Below, one piece after another: positions 11,429-24,044 of a stretch of DNA of 64,000 bases. Both the position numbers and the translations under genes were made by a program. The stretch is from NCBI GenBank assembly GCA_946965045.2, contig OX337229.1, positions 6,014,001-6,078,000 on the forward strand. The letters are read 5' to 3'. The first letter of the stretch is position 1. The number at the start of each line of letters is the position of its first letter. The notes under the pieces were generated by a model. That model was not told where the DNA came from and did no database searches. It saw nothing but the letters and a program-made list of their open reading frames with translations. This DNA is from Epithemia pelagica (taxonomy: Eukaryota; Bacillariophyta; Bacillariophyceae; Surirellales; Surirellaceae).

Positions 11429-12847
11429 ATGGCGGAGGAGAATCCTCTCATTGGTACGTTTGGAGATCGAACCTGGATCTCGTTTTTCCTGTGGGGCTCT
11501 CGTTCGCGTTCTGGATGGTTGGTCGTTGTGTTCGAGCCATTGCAATGTCTCTCTTTTTCTCACGACATGCCGTATCACTTGATTGAATCTATCATCTCTA
11601 CATGATTCTTCTTCTTCTTTTTCTGAAAATGATTGTTAGGCAAGACGCTGTCCCTCATTTCCAAAAAGAATATTCGATATTTGGGAACCTTGTATTCCAT
11701 CAATGAACAGAATGCGACGGTGGCCTTGCAAAATGTAAAAAGCTATGGGACAGAAGGAAGAGAGGAGGAAGAAGGCAAATTTGTCGCACCAACGGATGCC
11801 GTCCATCCCTTTTTGTTGTTTCGGGGACAAGATATTAAAGACCTCCATGTCCATGAAGAAGCTTCCAAAGAAACCACGACGACCGAACCGTCTTCCACAA
11901 CCACCACGACCGACTCGAACGAAGGAGCCTCGGCGGCATCGTCGCAACCATCGGAGGCGATCCGGGAGAATCCCAACGGTACGACGACAGGGGCCACCGA
12001 GAAACCCGCCACGACGACGACGACACAATCCACACCCGCCCCACAACCCACTCCCGAGTCACAACCATTGCAACGGACGATGGAATCGAGCAGCAGCAAA
12101 CCAGCCGCTCCGAGAACCATGGCGGCAGTGGTCGCCTCGGGAATTGCCGGAGGACGAGGATCGGCCCCTCCTCCGCGTGCGGCCAAACCACAGCCACCAG
12201 CGCATGCGAATACTAGCAGCAGCAGCACGACGACATTTGGATCCACTACGAGGCGCACAGGTGGCCGCGGGCGAGGCAATGGTCGCAAAGTATCGGCCGC
12301 ACCGGGGACTGGTGCCTCGCTCTTGCATCGAACGGCACGAGGATCCAATCCGAACGAGGATACGACCAATTTCCAACAAGATTTTGACTTTCAGTCCAAT
12401 TTGGACGAATTTCAAAAGGAACCCAAGGACAACAATGACAACGAGGACAACGACGACCAGGAAGCGGGAGATACCCCGACCGCCGACGACACGGGAGCTA
12501 ATACGGCCGCCTATGACAAGGATGACTTTTTTGATTCCATATCGAACGATGCGTCCGATCGGGCCAATGGGATTGACAATCGATTGCGAGGACGAGAAGA
12601 ACGAAACTTGAATACGGAAACCTTTGGGGCTGTTGCACTCAATCATTCCGACCGACGTCGGGGTGGTGGCCGTGGTGGACGAGGCCGGGGCCGTGGACCG
12701 GGCAGTGGACGATGGCGTGGTGGTAGTGGACGCTATGGTACTAGCCGTGGTGGTGGACGAGGAGGAGGTCGTGGTGGTCGAGGACGTGGCAGCCACAATC
12801 CGTATCGCGATTCGACGGGTCGACCCACGGCAGCCACACGATCGTAA
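11429..12847 (+). CDS. LSM14: LSM14/RAP55/SCD6-family mRNP protein
   Basis: Exon 1 (11429-11453) codes for only eight residues plus one base. A 186-bp intron (GTACGT...TTAG, phase 1) leads to exon 2 (11640-12847), giving 410 aa. The spliced N-terminus reads through PLIGKTLSLISKKNIRYLGTL, the divergent Lsm (LSm14) fold. Downstream are a Thr/Pro/Ala-rich linker, an FDF motif (QQDFDFQSNLDEF), an FFD box (YDKDDFFDSIS), a TFG box (NTETFGAVALN) and an RGG-rich tail. That is the full, ordered family signature. These proteins act in the cytoplasm, bind DDX6/Dhh1 and eIF4G/4E partners, repress translation and build P-bodies. Length is close to animal LSM14A. The first exon is too short to show as an ORF, so it is easily missed. 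Confidence 0.93.
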
Positions 12848-13988
12848 CAGCGACAGACAAACGTGATTCTCGATCGAGGAGAGCAGGGTTTACCACACTG
12901 GTGTAACCTTCTGCGATGACATAATATCTTTTGCGCGATTGTGGTGTCATGGGTGGTTGGTTTCTCATCCTATATTCCATTATAGAGCTTACTAGCAGGG
13001 CAGACAAAAGTTTCACGAGCGGTCTAGCTTTTCTCGCAAGTATTTGTAAATGTATGGGTTGATTCTCCTCCTCTAGTAGATAGCGCTTGGATATAGAAGG
13101 ACTGTTCCTCCACAGGTGGCGGATGGCAATTGCGATACTCTTCCCATCCTGGTATTCCGTCCACAATCCACAAGGCCCTCGTTTCTCTACTCTACGAGTA
13201 GGACTCTCCTTGACTACCTAGACTGCTATTACGAGAACCTTCCGTTGGATCAATATCAACACCACACATAATAAGAGTCAGAAATGATATGATGATGTTC
13301 GTTCTTCGTTCCTTCTTCCTTGTGGCAAGTGTCAATCGCAAAAAAAAGCTCAACACCCACACGCACGGCGGGTATCGTTGCGACAATATCTGTGACAAAT
13401 TTGATCCAATCAAGACGCTCATCGCGCTAAGTACAATCAGTACTAGCCTCTACACAGAACCAAAGACGTTGCACGGTGGAAGATCTCTTGGTGGGAGGAG
13501 CATTCCAATCGGTGACCAGCAGCAGAGGGCAGCGAGATATATGTTGTTGAGCAGGAGTCTGTTGCAAAACATGGGTCACACCACCACCAACCTCCTTCTT
13601 CTATATCAGCGACAAACGGATCCTCCTTTCCAAAACCTCTTGGCCCAAGACTTGGTAGTAGGACACGATCCCTTACTCCTCCATTTCGAACGAGGCTGAT
13701 ACTAACACAAGTATAAGGTGTGTGTGTATGTGTATCTGTTTGTGTGAATAGATTAGATCCTATCGACTCTGCGCAGTGTTCATTGTCTTGCGTAGAAAGA
13801 GGAAGGAAGAATCAACCGGTTTGGAGTCGTGCATATCATCCGGGAAGTGCTGTTCCTTGCAGTGCCATTGTGATTCCGCAACGAACAATGCCGTGTTTGT
13901 CAGAGACTATAATGGAAAATGGAATTGGAGACTCATGGCTCGTTCTCTTACAATATACCCTGCAGTTCGTGGAAGACTCTAGTAAAGA
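12848..13988. other. Intergenic region with a short GT-rich tract
   Basis: About 1.1 kb between the LSM14-like gene and the DDT/bromodomain gene, both on the plus strand. It holds a GTGTGT-rich tract near 13717-13747. Several short ORFs have no recognisable domain. It probably contains the 3' UTR of the former and the promoter and 5' UTR of the latter. Confidence 0.4.
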
Positions 13989-16900
13989 ATGGTTCATCTG
14001 GTGGATAGCGCACACTACGACGATGATGAAGAAGCAGAAGAGGACATTGAAGAAGAGGAGGAGGAAGAAGAAGAACTCGAGGAGGACGAGGAAGTTGTAG
14101 CAGCGGCCGTGGTTCTTCCGCCACCAGACGACGACGAAGAAGAATCGGTAGCGACCGAAGACAATGAGGAAGAGGTGGCCGAAGTGGATGCCTCCGTGGA
14201 GGAAAACGACGACGACGAGGAAGAAGACGAAGAAGTCGTCATGGCGGCCGTCATAGTGGACACGAACAACAACGCGGAAGAGGACGACGAGGATGAAGTA
14301 GTCTCCGTAGCGGAACCGGTAGAAGTCGTTTCCACACCGCCTCCGGCCAAGAAACGAAAAAGAGCCCCAGCGGCCTCGACCAAGAAAGCTGCGACCGATG
14401 CCGCCACCAAAAAGAAAAAAGCGGCAGCAGCCACCTCGAAAAAGGGGGGTCGGAAGCGAACCGTCTCGGTCAAAGCCAAGGCGGCGAGTCAAAGTGGTAG
14501 TAGTGGCAAAGCGGGTGGTGGTTCAGAGTATGATTCGGCCGGAATTCCGGCACCGCGCATTGATGCGGCGGGTGCCGCGAGAAAGATGCTCCAGGATTCG
14601 GTAACGTACTTGCCGGCAAACTTGGGGGACTCACAAGTACGAGCGTTTGGAAGATTGCAAGCCACTACTGGTGCAAGCTCCTCTGCCCAGAATCCGTTTG
14701 CGACGTCCACGGCCTTGTATTCGGTCGGATTCTCCTGCGATCTTTACGACTTTTCTCCAGCACATGGTCGACTGTTGAAAATCCGTTGTTCCATTTTGGA
14801 CGGTCGACGGATTCTACAACAACGACGAGAGTTTGGTCTTTTGAATAGTGCCCGTCCTACGGAAGAACCCACAATCCATGAAGGGCCAGTCTTTCGTATC
14901 ATGTGGGGACGTGGTATCGACGAAGACGAAATGGATGAGTACAAGTATGACCCCTTTCTGCATTCCGACTATGTGCTCGTGAATGGCAAAGGAACTGCCA
15001 CAAAACGACAGACTCGTGCCATTCCGGTAGAAGATATGAGGGTGAAAACACGATTCGATCAAAACGAGTATTACATGGGAACGATTGTCAATGTCAAGAA
15101 GAAACCGTCGGATGGAAAGCAATCCGACAAGGTTTCGCTAACGATCCGATACGACGACGGAACGCACGAGCAAGCTGAATTTCCAGACCCTGATATACAA
15201 CTCTTTTTGCCCGGTACGTGTCTCTCTCAGATCCTTGTTGTTTCAGTACGGCAGTTCCTCACGGTGTGTTGGTTTGTCGATAGGCACGGACCCGGACATT
15301 GATCCGGAGGACGGGAAAGTAGGGCTTACACACATTGGAGGGAAGCCAGTCATGTCGGTGATTGGTTTCAGTCCCCTGGAAGCGTGGTGTCGAGCATTGA
15401 TCAAGCTGGGTCTGATAGACGAAGTGATGCAAGATGCAGGATTCGAGGAGGTGGACAAGCTCCGTTCCAAAGTTGGCCTACCAAAGGGAAAACCAAATAG
15501 CATTAGTCGTCGAAAAAGCGACTCAGCATCAGCTATACCAGATGAAACACCTTCCGGCGATACATCTGCTATAGTGAGTGAACAACACAGTGAAGATGAC
15601 GGAAGTCCTCGCCAACAATCAGAGAGAGAGAAGCACCTTCGTCGGGAGATTGATGCTCTGCTTGACGAGCTACGAGATGCGACGGACGAAGACCGTCAAG
15701 CCCAGAGATCCCTTGCAGAAGCGAGAATATCAGAGACTGGTCCATTTTTAGCCAACCCTTTCTACACAGATTCTACCAAATCACAGCAAATGACATGGCT
15801 GTCGGCTGCGATCAAGCGAGAGAGGAATCGCATGGGAAGCAACAAGCGCAAAGTCATTACAGCTGTCCACATTCTCGACAAAGGGGACACGTTCTACAAC
15901 CCTGACATCAATGCTCTGATGGAAGGCTTACCAGGAAGCGAGCTCTGTTCTTCCTACATTTTCCGGTCGCACCGTGGGAAAGCTGGTCAGAAGGCTGCAT
16001 CTGGACAAACTCGGCTGTTGGTCCAGGAATCGCGTAAACGACGGGAACCAGCCGAGACCAAGAAAGGCAAAATTACGAAAGCCGAAGCAATCAAAGAAAA
16101 GGAAGAGATTGAGAGGAAACGAAAGAGACAAGAACAAGAAGAAGAACGTGACAAACGAAAGCGGCAGAAGATGGAAGAAGAAGACCAGAGGAAGCAGATC
16201 CGTGTCAAAGAACGTCTGGATCGTTTGCGTGTTCAGGTTGAGGACCGCCTCTACAAAGATGTAAACCTGCAGCGCGAGAAAGTTGCATTTGCACTCGCCA
16301 GAACTTTGGGGAAGGAGTTTAGTCGAAGGCGAAGGGCTGCTGAAACTTTGGCTGCTCAAGTTGTTCTCGAATCAAAACGAAAGCTCAAGTCTAGTTTTAT
16401 GACTTCCTCACCCTCGGACAAAGCTCTACCCAGCCTGTTCAAGTGTTACAGCGAAGATGTCGTTCGAGTGTGGGACTTTATTTCTACGTTTGGAGAATTC
16501 CTGGTTGCGCGTGGGTACATAAACGAAGTTCCTGGACTAGATTCGCTTCAGTCTGCTCTGGACTGTCTGATGGGAAAGTCTGTGGTAGGGATGAGACGGG
16601 AGGATGCTGTCAGTGAACTTACAAACTTAGCTATCGCATTGTGCAAGCCATTGTCCGCAACACTGACTCGAGTTCTGTTTGCAAGCCTTATTGCTCTGAA
16701 CCCCAATCTCCAGAAAGAGTACGGTGCAGCTTTCTTCAACGAAATGAGTTCGGGCGAACCACCGAAAGAAGAAGATGCAATTAAAGCTGATGTTTTGCTT
16801 CCGGTGAACCCTCTTACCTGGCAGGAGGTTGCGCGCATGGCCTTCGTGGCGGACGCTCTGGGCGAGCTCGGTTTCCAACGTCACGAAGTGGCACATATGC

Positions 16901-19900
16901 TGCGTGGGTACCGTTCCGCAGGCCATCCCAACTCAAAAGAAGCTCAGAGGTTGCGAAAGGTAGAAGGGCATACAATTGCGATGACCAAACAAGAAGTAGC
17001 AGAAGGGAAACATGCCAAATCTAGACCGCCTGGTTCTCGGACGCGAATCGATATTCCTTGCACTCCTGTATGTGATTCATCATCGTATTGGTTTTATCTT
17101 CACATTTTCTCGTCGGTTCCGGAGAATGCAGTGACAGACATGCTCTCATGTCTACAAACAGCTATTGAAATGCTGAAGGATTCGACGGGCGAAAATCTCG
17201 CTTTACGAGGAGAACTTCTTTCAGTTCAGGAGACGCTGAAGAGTATTGTGGATCCCTCACAACCAACAAAACCCGAGCTGAAAGTCATTCGTAAGGCTCG
17301 CCGTCAGCTGCTAGTCGCTTTCGACAAATATGGGGGCAATCGGCTTTCGAGTAAAGAGGTGGCAACCAAAGACGGAAAATGGTCTTGGCAGATTGTGCGA
17401 TCTGATGCCTGGGCAGTTCGGCAGCAGATGGGCCTCTTGAAATCGCTTTCATTGACGAGGGAGGAATACAAAAAACTGACGCAAAAACGAGAGATGTATA
17501 TGGAAGATGCACTCCAAATGAAGGAGGAGATGGAACGTGAAAAGATCAAAGAAGAAGGAGAGGATGACGACGATGATTTCGAAGACGATGATGATGACGA
17601 AGGAGGAAACCAAGCAGAGGTGGTCACCGGTGGTGAGAATGGCTCGAAGAATGCGGAAAGTTTGGAGTCAGACGCAAAAGGGATACCAAAGATCGGCAAG
17701 GAAACACCTTATGACGAATTTTGTGCAGACGTTCCTGAAGCACCAGAGCTGATCCGTCGGTGTCTTGCTGTCCTTCGTACACTGGCCGTTACAAATGCTG
17801 CCGAACCGTTTTTATTTCCAGTTGACCCTCAAACAAACCCGGGGTACTATGATATGGTTCTTCGTCCTATGTGCCTCCGAGAAGCTGGAAGGCAGTTGCT
17901 GAAGGCAACCAACGCCGACAATGCCGATGTCGAACAAACTGTTTTGGATTTTGGGAGGAATGTAAGATTGATTTCTCAAAATTGTCTTTCTTATTCGAAC
18001 GCTGGTGCAATGGTGATCGCTGCTGGTGCCGAGATGTTAAGGATATTTGAGCGCTTGCTTTTTGATTGGGTTCTAGCTCCGGCACATCTTCTTCCACCCT
18101 TGGAATCCCTTGATGACGAAAAATGTATCGATCATCACCCTACGGACGAACAATCTACTGTTCTGTTGTGTGATAGCTGTGAGGGCAAATACAACATTCG
18201 TCGTCTAGAACCACCTCTGAAAGAGATTCCGAAAGGAGACTGGTACTGTCCTCGTTGTGTATCAGGGCGTTGGTGGGGATCTCTGGATCCTAGGATTGGG
18301 AAACGCGTCTCACGAAGTTCAGATGGGAGTTCGGGTCTTATTGCTCGCTGTTTTTTCAGTTACGGTGAAAATAGGGACGACTCTCCTTCTCTACTGTACG
18401 AAGTGAGATTCCCTGGCTTTTGTACAGAGTTCTGGTCACTGGAAAAGATTGACAGCGCTCTTAAATTTGCTGGTATTTCTGTTGATCCGATTCCTTGTCT
18501 TCAGGCAGTGGCGGAGAGTCCAGGGTACGGGGAGAGTGTCGACGCCAAGTTGCGAATGGATCATCTCGTTCCAGTCCCACTCGATCCTTACACTTCTGAT
18601 GCCGCCGCGAGGGCCGTGTTGGCGAGCTCAGTGTTTAGGGAAAGTCTTTTGGCATCTGCGACTTTGTTGTTGATAGACCCAAATGACATGAGTGCAGATG
18701 AATGGTTGCGTCTCCTTGTTCTCCTTGTAATGAAATGTTCAGCGAGTGATGTCATTCAAAATGTGGTATCGAAGATGGAGACTGAGGCTGCTGAGAGGAT
18801 GCAACCCAAGGTCGAAGCTCTTTCAAAGGTTTCTGACATCAAAACACTTCTTGCGGGCGCTGTAGATGATGATGATGATGAGGACGACGAGAACCAAGAA
18901 GAGATCTCAGAAACAAATATGGAGAACGGATCTAAGGTGGTCGAGACAAGAGAAGTTCCTGATGGCTCTGTTTCTTCCAGTCCACATGTCATGAAAGACG
19001 AGCCTGTTGTCGATGTGGATGCCGGTGCTGTGGAGGTTATAGAAGAAGTGGACGCTATTAGTGCGGCAGCAGTCACATCGAGTACACCAACACCTTCTCC
19101 TGAAGGTGTATCAGCTCCAGTGACTGCGAGTGCATCGTCAATCGAGGAAATCCGCGATCCCTTTAAGGAGAATCTCATAAGGAAGGCGAAGAGGCATAAA
19201 GTCATTGAAGATCTTTTTGTTGCTCACGCAATCAAGAACCAGATCAAAAGTGCTGTTGCTTCATTTGATGAGGATACCATTTCCGCTGTTGTGGATTCCG
19301 CGCTTTCTGGGGAATCCGTAGGGCTTGACTTTCGAAGTTTGCATTGTAGAGGATCAGTTTGTGCCTTTTGCGGTCTTTCTGACCAGGCTCTTGGATGTCC
19401 CCTCATGCGGGTGCCAAATTTTGAAGAATGGAACGAGCAGATTCCGTTTGCCGTGGCAAAACGGAGAACTCACTTGGTTGCTGACGATGTAAGAGAAAAT
19501 GTGGACAAGAAACTAGTTGCAGTCCGTGTGCGACTTGACGGCGATCTTATTTCGGAGTCTGATTCTGATCTTGAAAAATTCGATGATGGCGGAATCTTGG
19601 AGCTTGCGCCGCATGCAGAACGAGGTTTTCAGAACGAGTTACAGTTCCGGTACGAAACCGGACTTCCTTTTGTTACAGGATCGCTAGTCGCTCACGAGTG
19701 CTGTGCTGTGGCGGCTCACAACTCGAGAAAAGAGCAGATGATGCAAAACTACCGAGACACTCAAGCGGAAGTAATTGAGCAAGATGCAGGCCTGGAGTGC
19801 GGCCGTACGCTGGAAATTGGTACTGATCATAGCGGACGAGTCTACTGGAAACTCAAATCGGATCCTGATTCCCTCTTTGTCTGCCAAACGTCCAATTCCA

Positions 19901-20898
19901 AAGTCGAATGGTTTCGTTTCCCGGACTCCGTGACTGTGGCTGGGGTGATCGCATGCCTCGGGAAAGATCCAGTTGTAAAGAGCCTCAAGCGACTGTATTC
20001 TACAGCATTTGGATATGTCAAGGATGGTAGTTGGTCGAGCAGGATTCTTCAACGCCAATTTCCCAAGATAGCTGACCTTGTGGCTGCCGAAGCGGATGGA
20101 TCGGCCGCTGCGACGAGCCGGACTAATAACGAGATTCAGGTGGAGGGCGGCTACGATGCGTATGTGGAAGGAGAAAGCGTTTTGGTGGAGTCCAAGTCCA
20201 ACCTATTTTTATGGGACGCTTCAATTATCGAGCTATCGAGAAATGCCAAAGACTGTCCAATTGACGCCTACAAAGTCCAATACACTGGCTGGAGTTCTAG
20301 ATTTGTGGAATGGGTCCATCCCAGTCGAGTTGCCGAACCCAGCGAACACAACCGCGCGCTCCAATCCGAGCTATTGGAGGAACTGGCTTCCTCTCGTGCA
20401 GGTCTCCCCACAGATTTGAACTTTTTGATTGCCAAGGACTTTTTGCTTTCCGGGGATAGAGCGCGAGGGTCCGTTCCGCTCCCAGACTTTTGTAAAATAT
20501 CATGGACGGATGAAAGACGATCGACCAGCGAAAAGATTTTGGGCTTGATGAAGGTCGCCACGCTAGCGATTGAAGCTGCCTTACCAGTTGGGTCAATTCA
20601 TAACACGGAAACAGGAACATGGCGGAGCAGCTACGCCCGAGAATGGAGAGAATTGGTTCGAACCTGTGAGGGACCTGGTGCTCTGATGCGACTGGTGATT
20701 CATTTGGAAGACAGCATTTCTCCGGAATGGATGCGTGAAGACGTTGGTCACTTGAGGGCATGTTTGCCCAATCGATGGAAAGCCGTGGGAGAATCCTGTG
20801 CCTCGGGTCTCGCAATTCGAATTATTTTGCTCGATCGGTGTTTGAAGTATGGCTCTTTTGATCGCAAACGCTACGCCAAACGCAAACGACGAAGCTAA
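13989..20898 (+). CDS. DDT-bromodomain-PHD chromatin protein with Tudor/chromo-barrel-like modules
   Basis: Two exons, 13989-15213 and 15284-20898, join across a 70-bp intron (GTACGT...GATAG, phase 1) to give 2,279 aa. In order: an acidic N-terminus with Lys-rich patches, probably nuclear-localising; a Tudor-like stretch with YYMGTIVNV and IRYDDGTHE just before the intron; a Glu/Lys-rich coiled coil; a DDT domain starting VWDFISTFGEFL; WHIM-like helices; a degenerate bromodomain (NPGYYDMVLRPM ... QNCLSYSNAGA); a PHD finger (LLCDSCEGKYN ... GDWYCPRC); and near the C-terminus a chromo-barrel-like segment (YKVQYTGWSSRFVEWV). DDT plus PHD plus bromodomain is the layout of BAZ/ACF1 and BPTF subunits of ISWI remodelers; a partnership with ISWI is inference. 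The PHD lacks the usual middle His/Cys spacing, so histone binding may be altered. Large for the family, but the ORF is intact. Confidence 0.8.
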
Positions 20899-21801
20899 GA
20901 AAACTACTAGCAAAGACCATTTTTCCAGACTGATGGAGTAGTTTTAGAATTTCGTATGACCCACATTCCTCGGTCTGCAAATATCTGTTTCCTTATGTTG
21001 GTTGGTCGGACGGTTTAATACACGAGCTCGTACTCTCCTACAAAGCAAGGATTCTCCCCTACATAGTGTTCGGAGCTAACACATACAACGAAGAAACAAC
21101 TTGCTGACCACACAAAAATCGCAAGACAGGTCTCAAGATGATGCTGATGCACGTGACAAAGTATAACTTGCATAGAAGACAGTGGGTGTTTGGATCCTGC
21201 TTCTCGCGTCATGTTTGTGTTTGTCTCGTGTGTGGTCTGGGCCTGTCAGGAACACATAGTGTCTCTTCTCCATCCGCAACAAACGACGTATGGTGCAGAT
21301 TCTTCAAGTCTTTACCGTTCTTACTCCTCACCCTTACCACTCAAGCAATATAATCCTTGGGAGGACCATTGGTGGAAGACGAAGAAGCACGCCATGGTAA
21401 TGGAAGGCGACAATTTTTTTCCCTCGCGGAGAAAGGGGCCCGTCCGAAACATTCAACCTGTGTCCACACCCCCTTCTATTCCAAGAAAAGAATGGGGTCA
21501 ATGACAGCCCCCCTTTTCCATCACATGGGTATAACTCTAACTCTAACGGAGGAGTACATACCTTAGCACGATGGGTTTTGTTGGGAATCCCCAGCGGGTT
21601 GAGTCATGAGGATTAGTGATAGAATGCACGATATGTAGAAGGGAATAAAGCGCAGCGCATTCGATCACGCGGGACTCAAACATCCTTGCTTGGGAGTACT
21701 TTGTTGGGTCTTGGGTCGAGTATAGAGGAGTAGGAGTAGGTAGTGTTTTGTTTTGAGGCATAGTTTTCTTGCAAAAACCAAAAAAGAGAGAGAGAGCGAC
21801 C
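20899..21801. other. Intergenic region
   Basis: About 0.9 kb between the chromatin gene and the PPIL2-like gene. Short overlapping ORFs have no recognisable homology. A GA-rich tract immediately precedes the cyclophilin ATG. Nothing else was supported. Confidence 0.4.
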
Positions 21802-23526
21802 ATGGTGAAACGTCAAAAGGAAAAGCAATACCTTTCGGCACGCGAACAACGTGATTATCAATCGATTCGATCGGGATCTTCCTCCTTGTCATCGTCCAAA
21901 TCTCGTCCCTTGCCCTTTTGGCATTGTGCCTTGACCTTGCAACCCATTACCCATACACCAGTGTGCAATGGCCAAGGCCTCTTGTTTGAACAAACCGCCT
22001 TGGCAGCCTTTGTGTTGCAACATCACAAGGATCCCGTCACTGGTGAACCCATGTCCACACGAGACATTATCGTCTTGACGAATATTGCCACGGATGACGA
22101 AACGGGAGACTGGCAATGTCCCATTTTGCAAAAATCCTTGCAACGCAACATCAAGGTGGTGGCCATTCGACAACGAACCAAACAGGAATCGAATAATGAA
22201 TCCAACGAAACCAACAATACCGCCAATGTGTATTCGTATCAAGCCTACCAGGAATTCAATGTCAAGGCCAAGAATTATACCGATCTCTTGACCGGTCTGG
22301 CCTTTGATCGCCACAAGGATGTCATTGTCTTGAACGATCCTGATCATCCCAAACCCGATATCAGTCAATTTTATCACATTCAACACGCACGAGAATTACT
22401 GCATGCAAACAACAACAACAGCCAGGACAAGAATGATATTCGTCACAACCGTACGGCGTCTCGTATTTTGGACAAGCTGGAGAAAAAGAAAAAGAAGAAG
22501 CGAACGGAGGACGAGGAGAAACAAAAGAAACGAGCTCGAGAACCACTCGTTAACAAAAAAGAAGAAACAAACAGTCCTAATAGTTACCATCATCCCTTGT
22601 TGGGCCAAGTCTTGGCGCAAGATGTAACGGGAGTGGCATACAATATCGCTCAAGGTGCCGCATCCTTTACGTCCACGCATGTGGCAGCGCCCGAGCAAGC
22701 AACAACCACGTCGTCCTTGGCACGACCGGCAACGTTGGAAGATCTCTTACAAGCCGAATTTCGAATCTTGACGACCGGTTCGTTCAAGGGACGCAAGGGA
22801 TTGGTGGAACTGACGGTGCAACTCGAACCCAACGACAAGGGAAAAAATGACCCACAATCCTTGACCTTGACGTTGGAATTGCACACGGACATTTGTCCTC
22901 GTACCTGTGCCAATTTTTTGGGCTTGTGTGCCGCCGGAGCGTACAATGGCAGTCCTTTTCATCGTCTCATTCCCAAATTCATGATTCAAGGAGGCCGCGC
23001 GGTACCACCAGCACCGGACCAAACCGTGTGGAACACGTCCTCCATGGTGGATGAATTGGATGACCGGTTGACGCATACCGGTCCCGGTATGGTGTCCATG
23101 GCCAATGCCGGTCCCAATACCAATACCCGGCAGTTCTTTGTCACCTTTGCGTCCTGTCGACACTTGGATCGCAAACATTCCGTCTTTGGACGAGTCGTAC
23201 GGGGACTCGAGCATTTAAAGACACTGGAACAAGTACCGACAACCGCCAAGAACAATGTTCCCAAACGAGCCATAACCATTGTCTCGACCAAAATCTTGGA
23301 CAATCCTGTTCAAGAGGCGCATGAACTGGAACTCGAGCGATTGCAAGGCATTGTGAATCAACGACAACGTCGACAAGAAAAGGAGCAGCCAACGACCAAA
23401 CGGGCCAAAACAACCCTGGGCCATTTCAAGACGTCGGCAAACGACGACGATACTACAAATGGGGTTGGAAAATACCTGGTCCATCGTCGCATGCAAAAAC
23501 AATCGTCGACGAAACCAAAACCATAA
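21802..23526 (+). CDS. PPIL2: U-box cyclophilin, PPIL2/CYC4 type
   Basis: A single exon of 574 aa. The N-terminus (MVKRQKEKQYLSAREQ, then LPFWHCALTLQP) and the paired U-box segments (PVTGEPMS ... WQCPILQKSL, NVYSYQAYQEFNVKAKN) follow the order seen in PPIL2. A charged Lys/Arg linker comes next, then a cyclophilin domain (about residues 320-500) with the catalytic Arg in FHRLIPKFMIQGG, and a QFF motif in NAGPNTNTRQFFVTF. The position that is Trp in cyclophilin A is His here (CRHLDRKHSVFG), so cyclosporin binding is probably weak; this fits the family. PPIL2 proteins are nuclear, associate with spliceosomes and have U-box ubiquitin-ligase potential. The ATG at 21802 aligns with the family N-terminus; a non-ATG extension upstream was discarded. 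Confidence 0.93.
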   Translation: MVKRQKEKQYLSAREQRDYQSIRSGSSSLSSSKSRPLPFWHCALTLQPITHTPVCNGQGLLFEQTALAAFVLQHHKDPVTGEPMSTRDIIVLTNIATDDETGDWQCPILQKSLQRNIKVVAIRQRTKQESNNESNETNNTANVYSYQAYQEFNVKAKNYTDLLTGLAFDRHKDVIVLNDPDHPKPDISQFYHIQHARELLHANNNNSQDKNDIRHNRTASRILDKLEKKKKKKRTEDEEKQKKRAREPLVNKKEETNSPNSYHHPLLGQVLAQDVTGVAYNIAQGAASFTSTHVAAPEQATTTSSLARPATLEDLLQAEFRILTTGSFKGRKGLVELTVQLEPNDKGKNDPQSLTLTLELHTDICPRTCANFLGLCAAGAYNGSPFHRLIPKFMIQGGRAVPPAPDQTVWNTSSMVDELDDRLTHTGPGMVSMANAGPNTNTRQFFVTFASCRHLDRKHSVFGRVVRGLEHLKTLEQVPTTAKNNVPKRAITIVSTKILDNPVQEAHELELERLQGIVNQRQRRQEKEQPTTKRAKTTLGHFKTSANDDDTTNGVGKYLVHRRMQKQSSTKPKP

Positions 23527-24044
23527 GATTATGGCATGTGCCCAATGAGAAACACTGTGCATTTCCTGGACCCACCAGAAACTCATCAGTCCTTGTTTGT
23601 GTGTGTCGGAACCAAACCAAGGGCATCGTTTCCAATTGTGGGGATGCGAGACTACACCCGAGCATTTGGAGGGATCTATGATTATATATTGGAGTGTCAG
23701 AATGCGTTGCCAGCACGTGTGGACCCATGTGCTGTGTTCTTCTTCTCTTTGTCAAAGAATGACGTTTGCCGGACGAAAACGACGCACCTATTGCTGCTGC
23801 AATGCGCGCACCAGCAGCAGCAGTCTAGCAACACACAGCACTCTGTAAATAGTATACGAGCACACCTTTGAACAGAACCCGGCGACAGCGGAACTCATTC
23901 GTGTCACACTGCTCGCGAAAGGAACACAACGGATCAAACCGATTCTTTGATGCTAATACGACTGGTGGGTTGTCGACTGAACTTGATGCTAGCTATATAT
24001 TATTCTAGAAGTCCACAGATATAGTACTTCGTTTACGTTGGCTG
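23527..24044. other. Convergent intergenic region
   Basis: The 3' ends of the PPIL2-like gene (+) and the poly-Q gene (-) face each other across about 520 bp. It should hold both polyadenylation regions. No gene or repeat was supported. Confidence 0.4.

Noticed and set aside
12848-13988. Protein-coding gene between LSM14 and the chromatin gene
   Set aside because: The ORFs are short, overlapping on both strands and without recognisable domains or splice logic.
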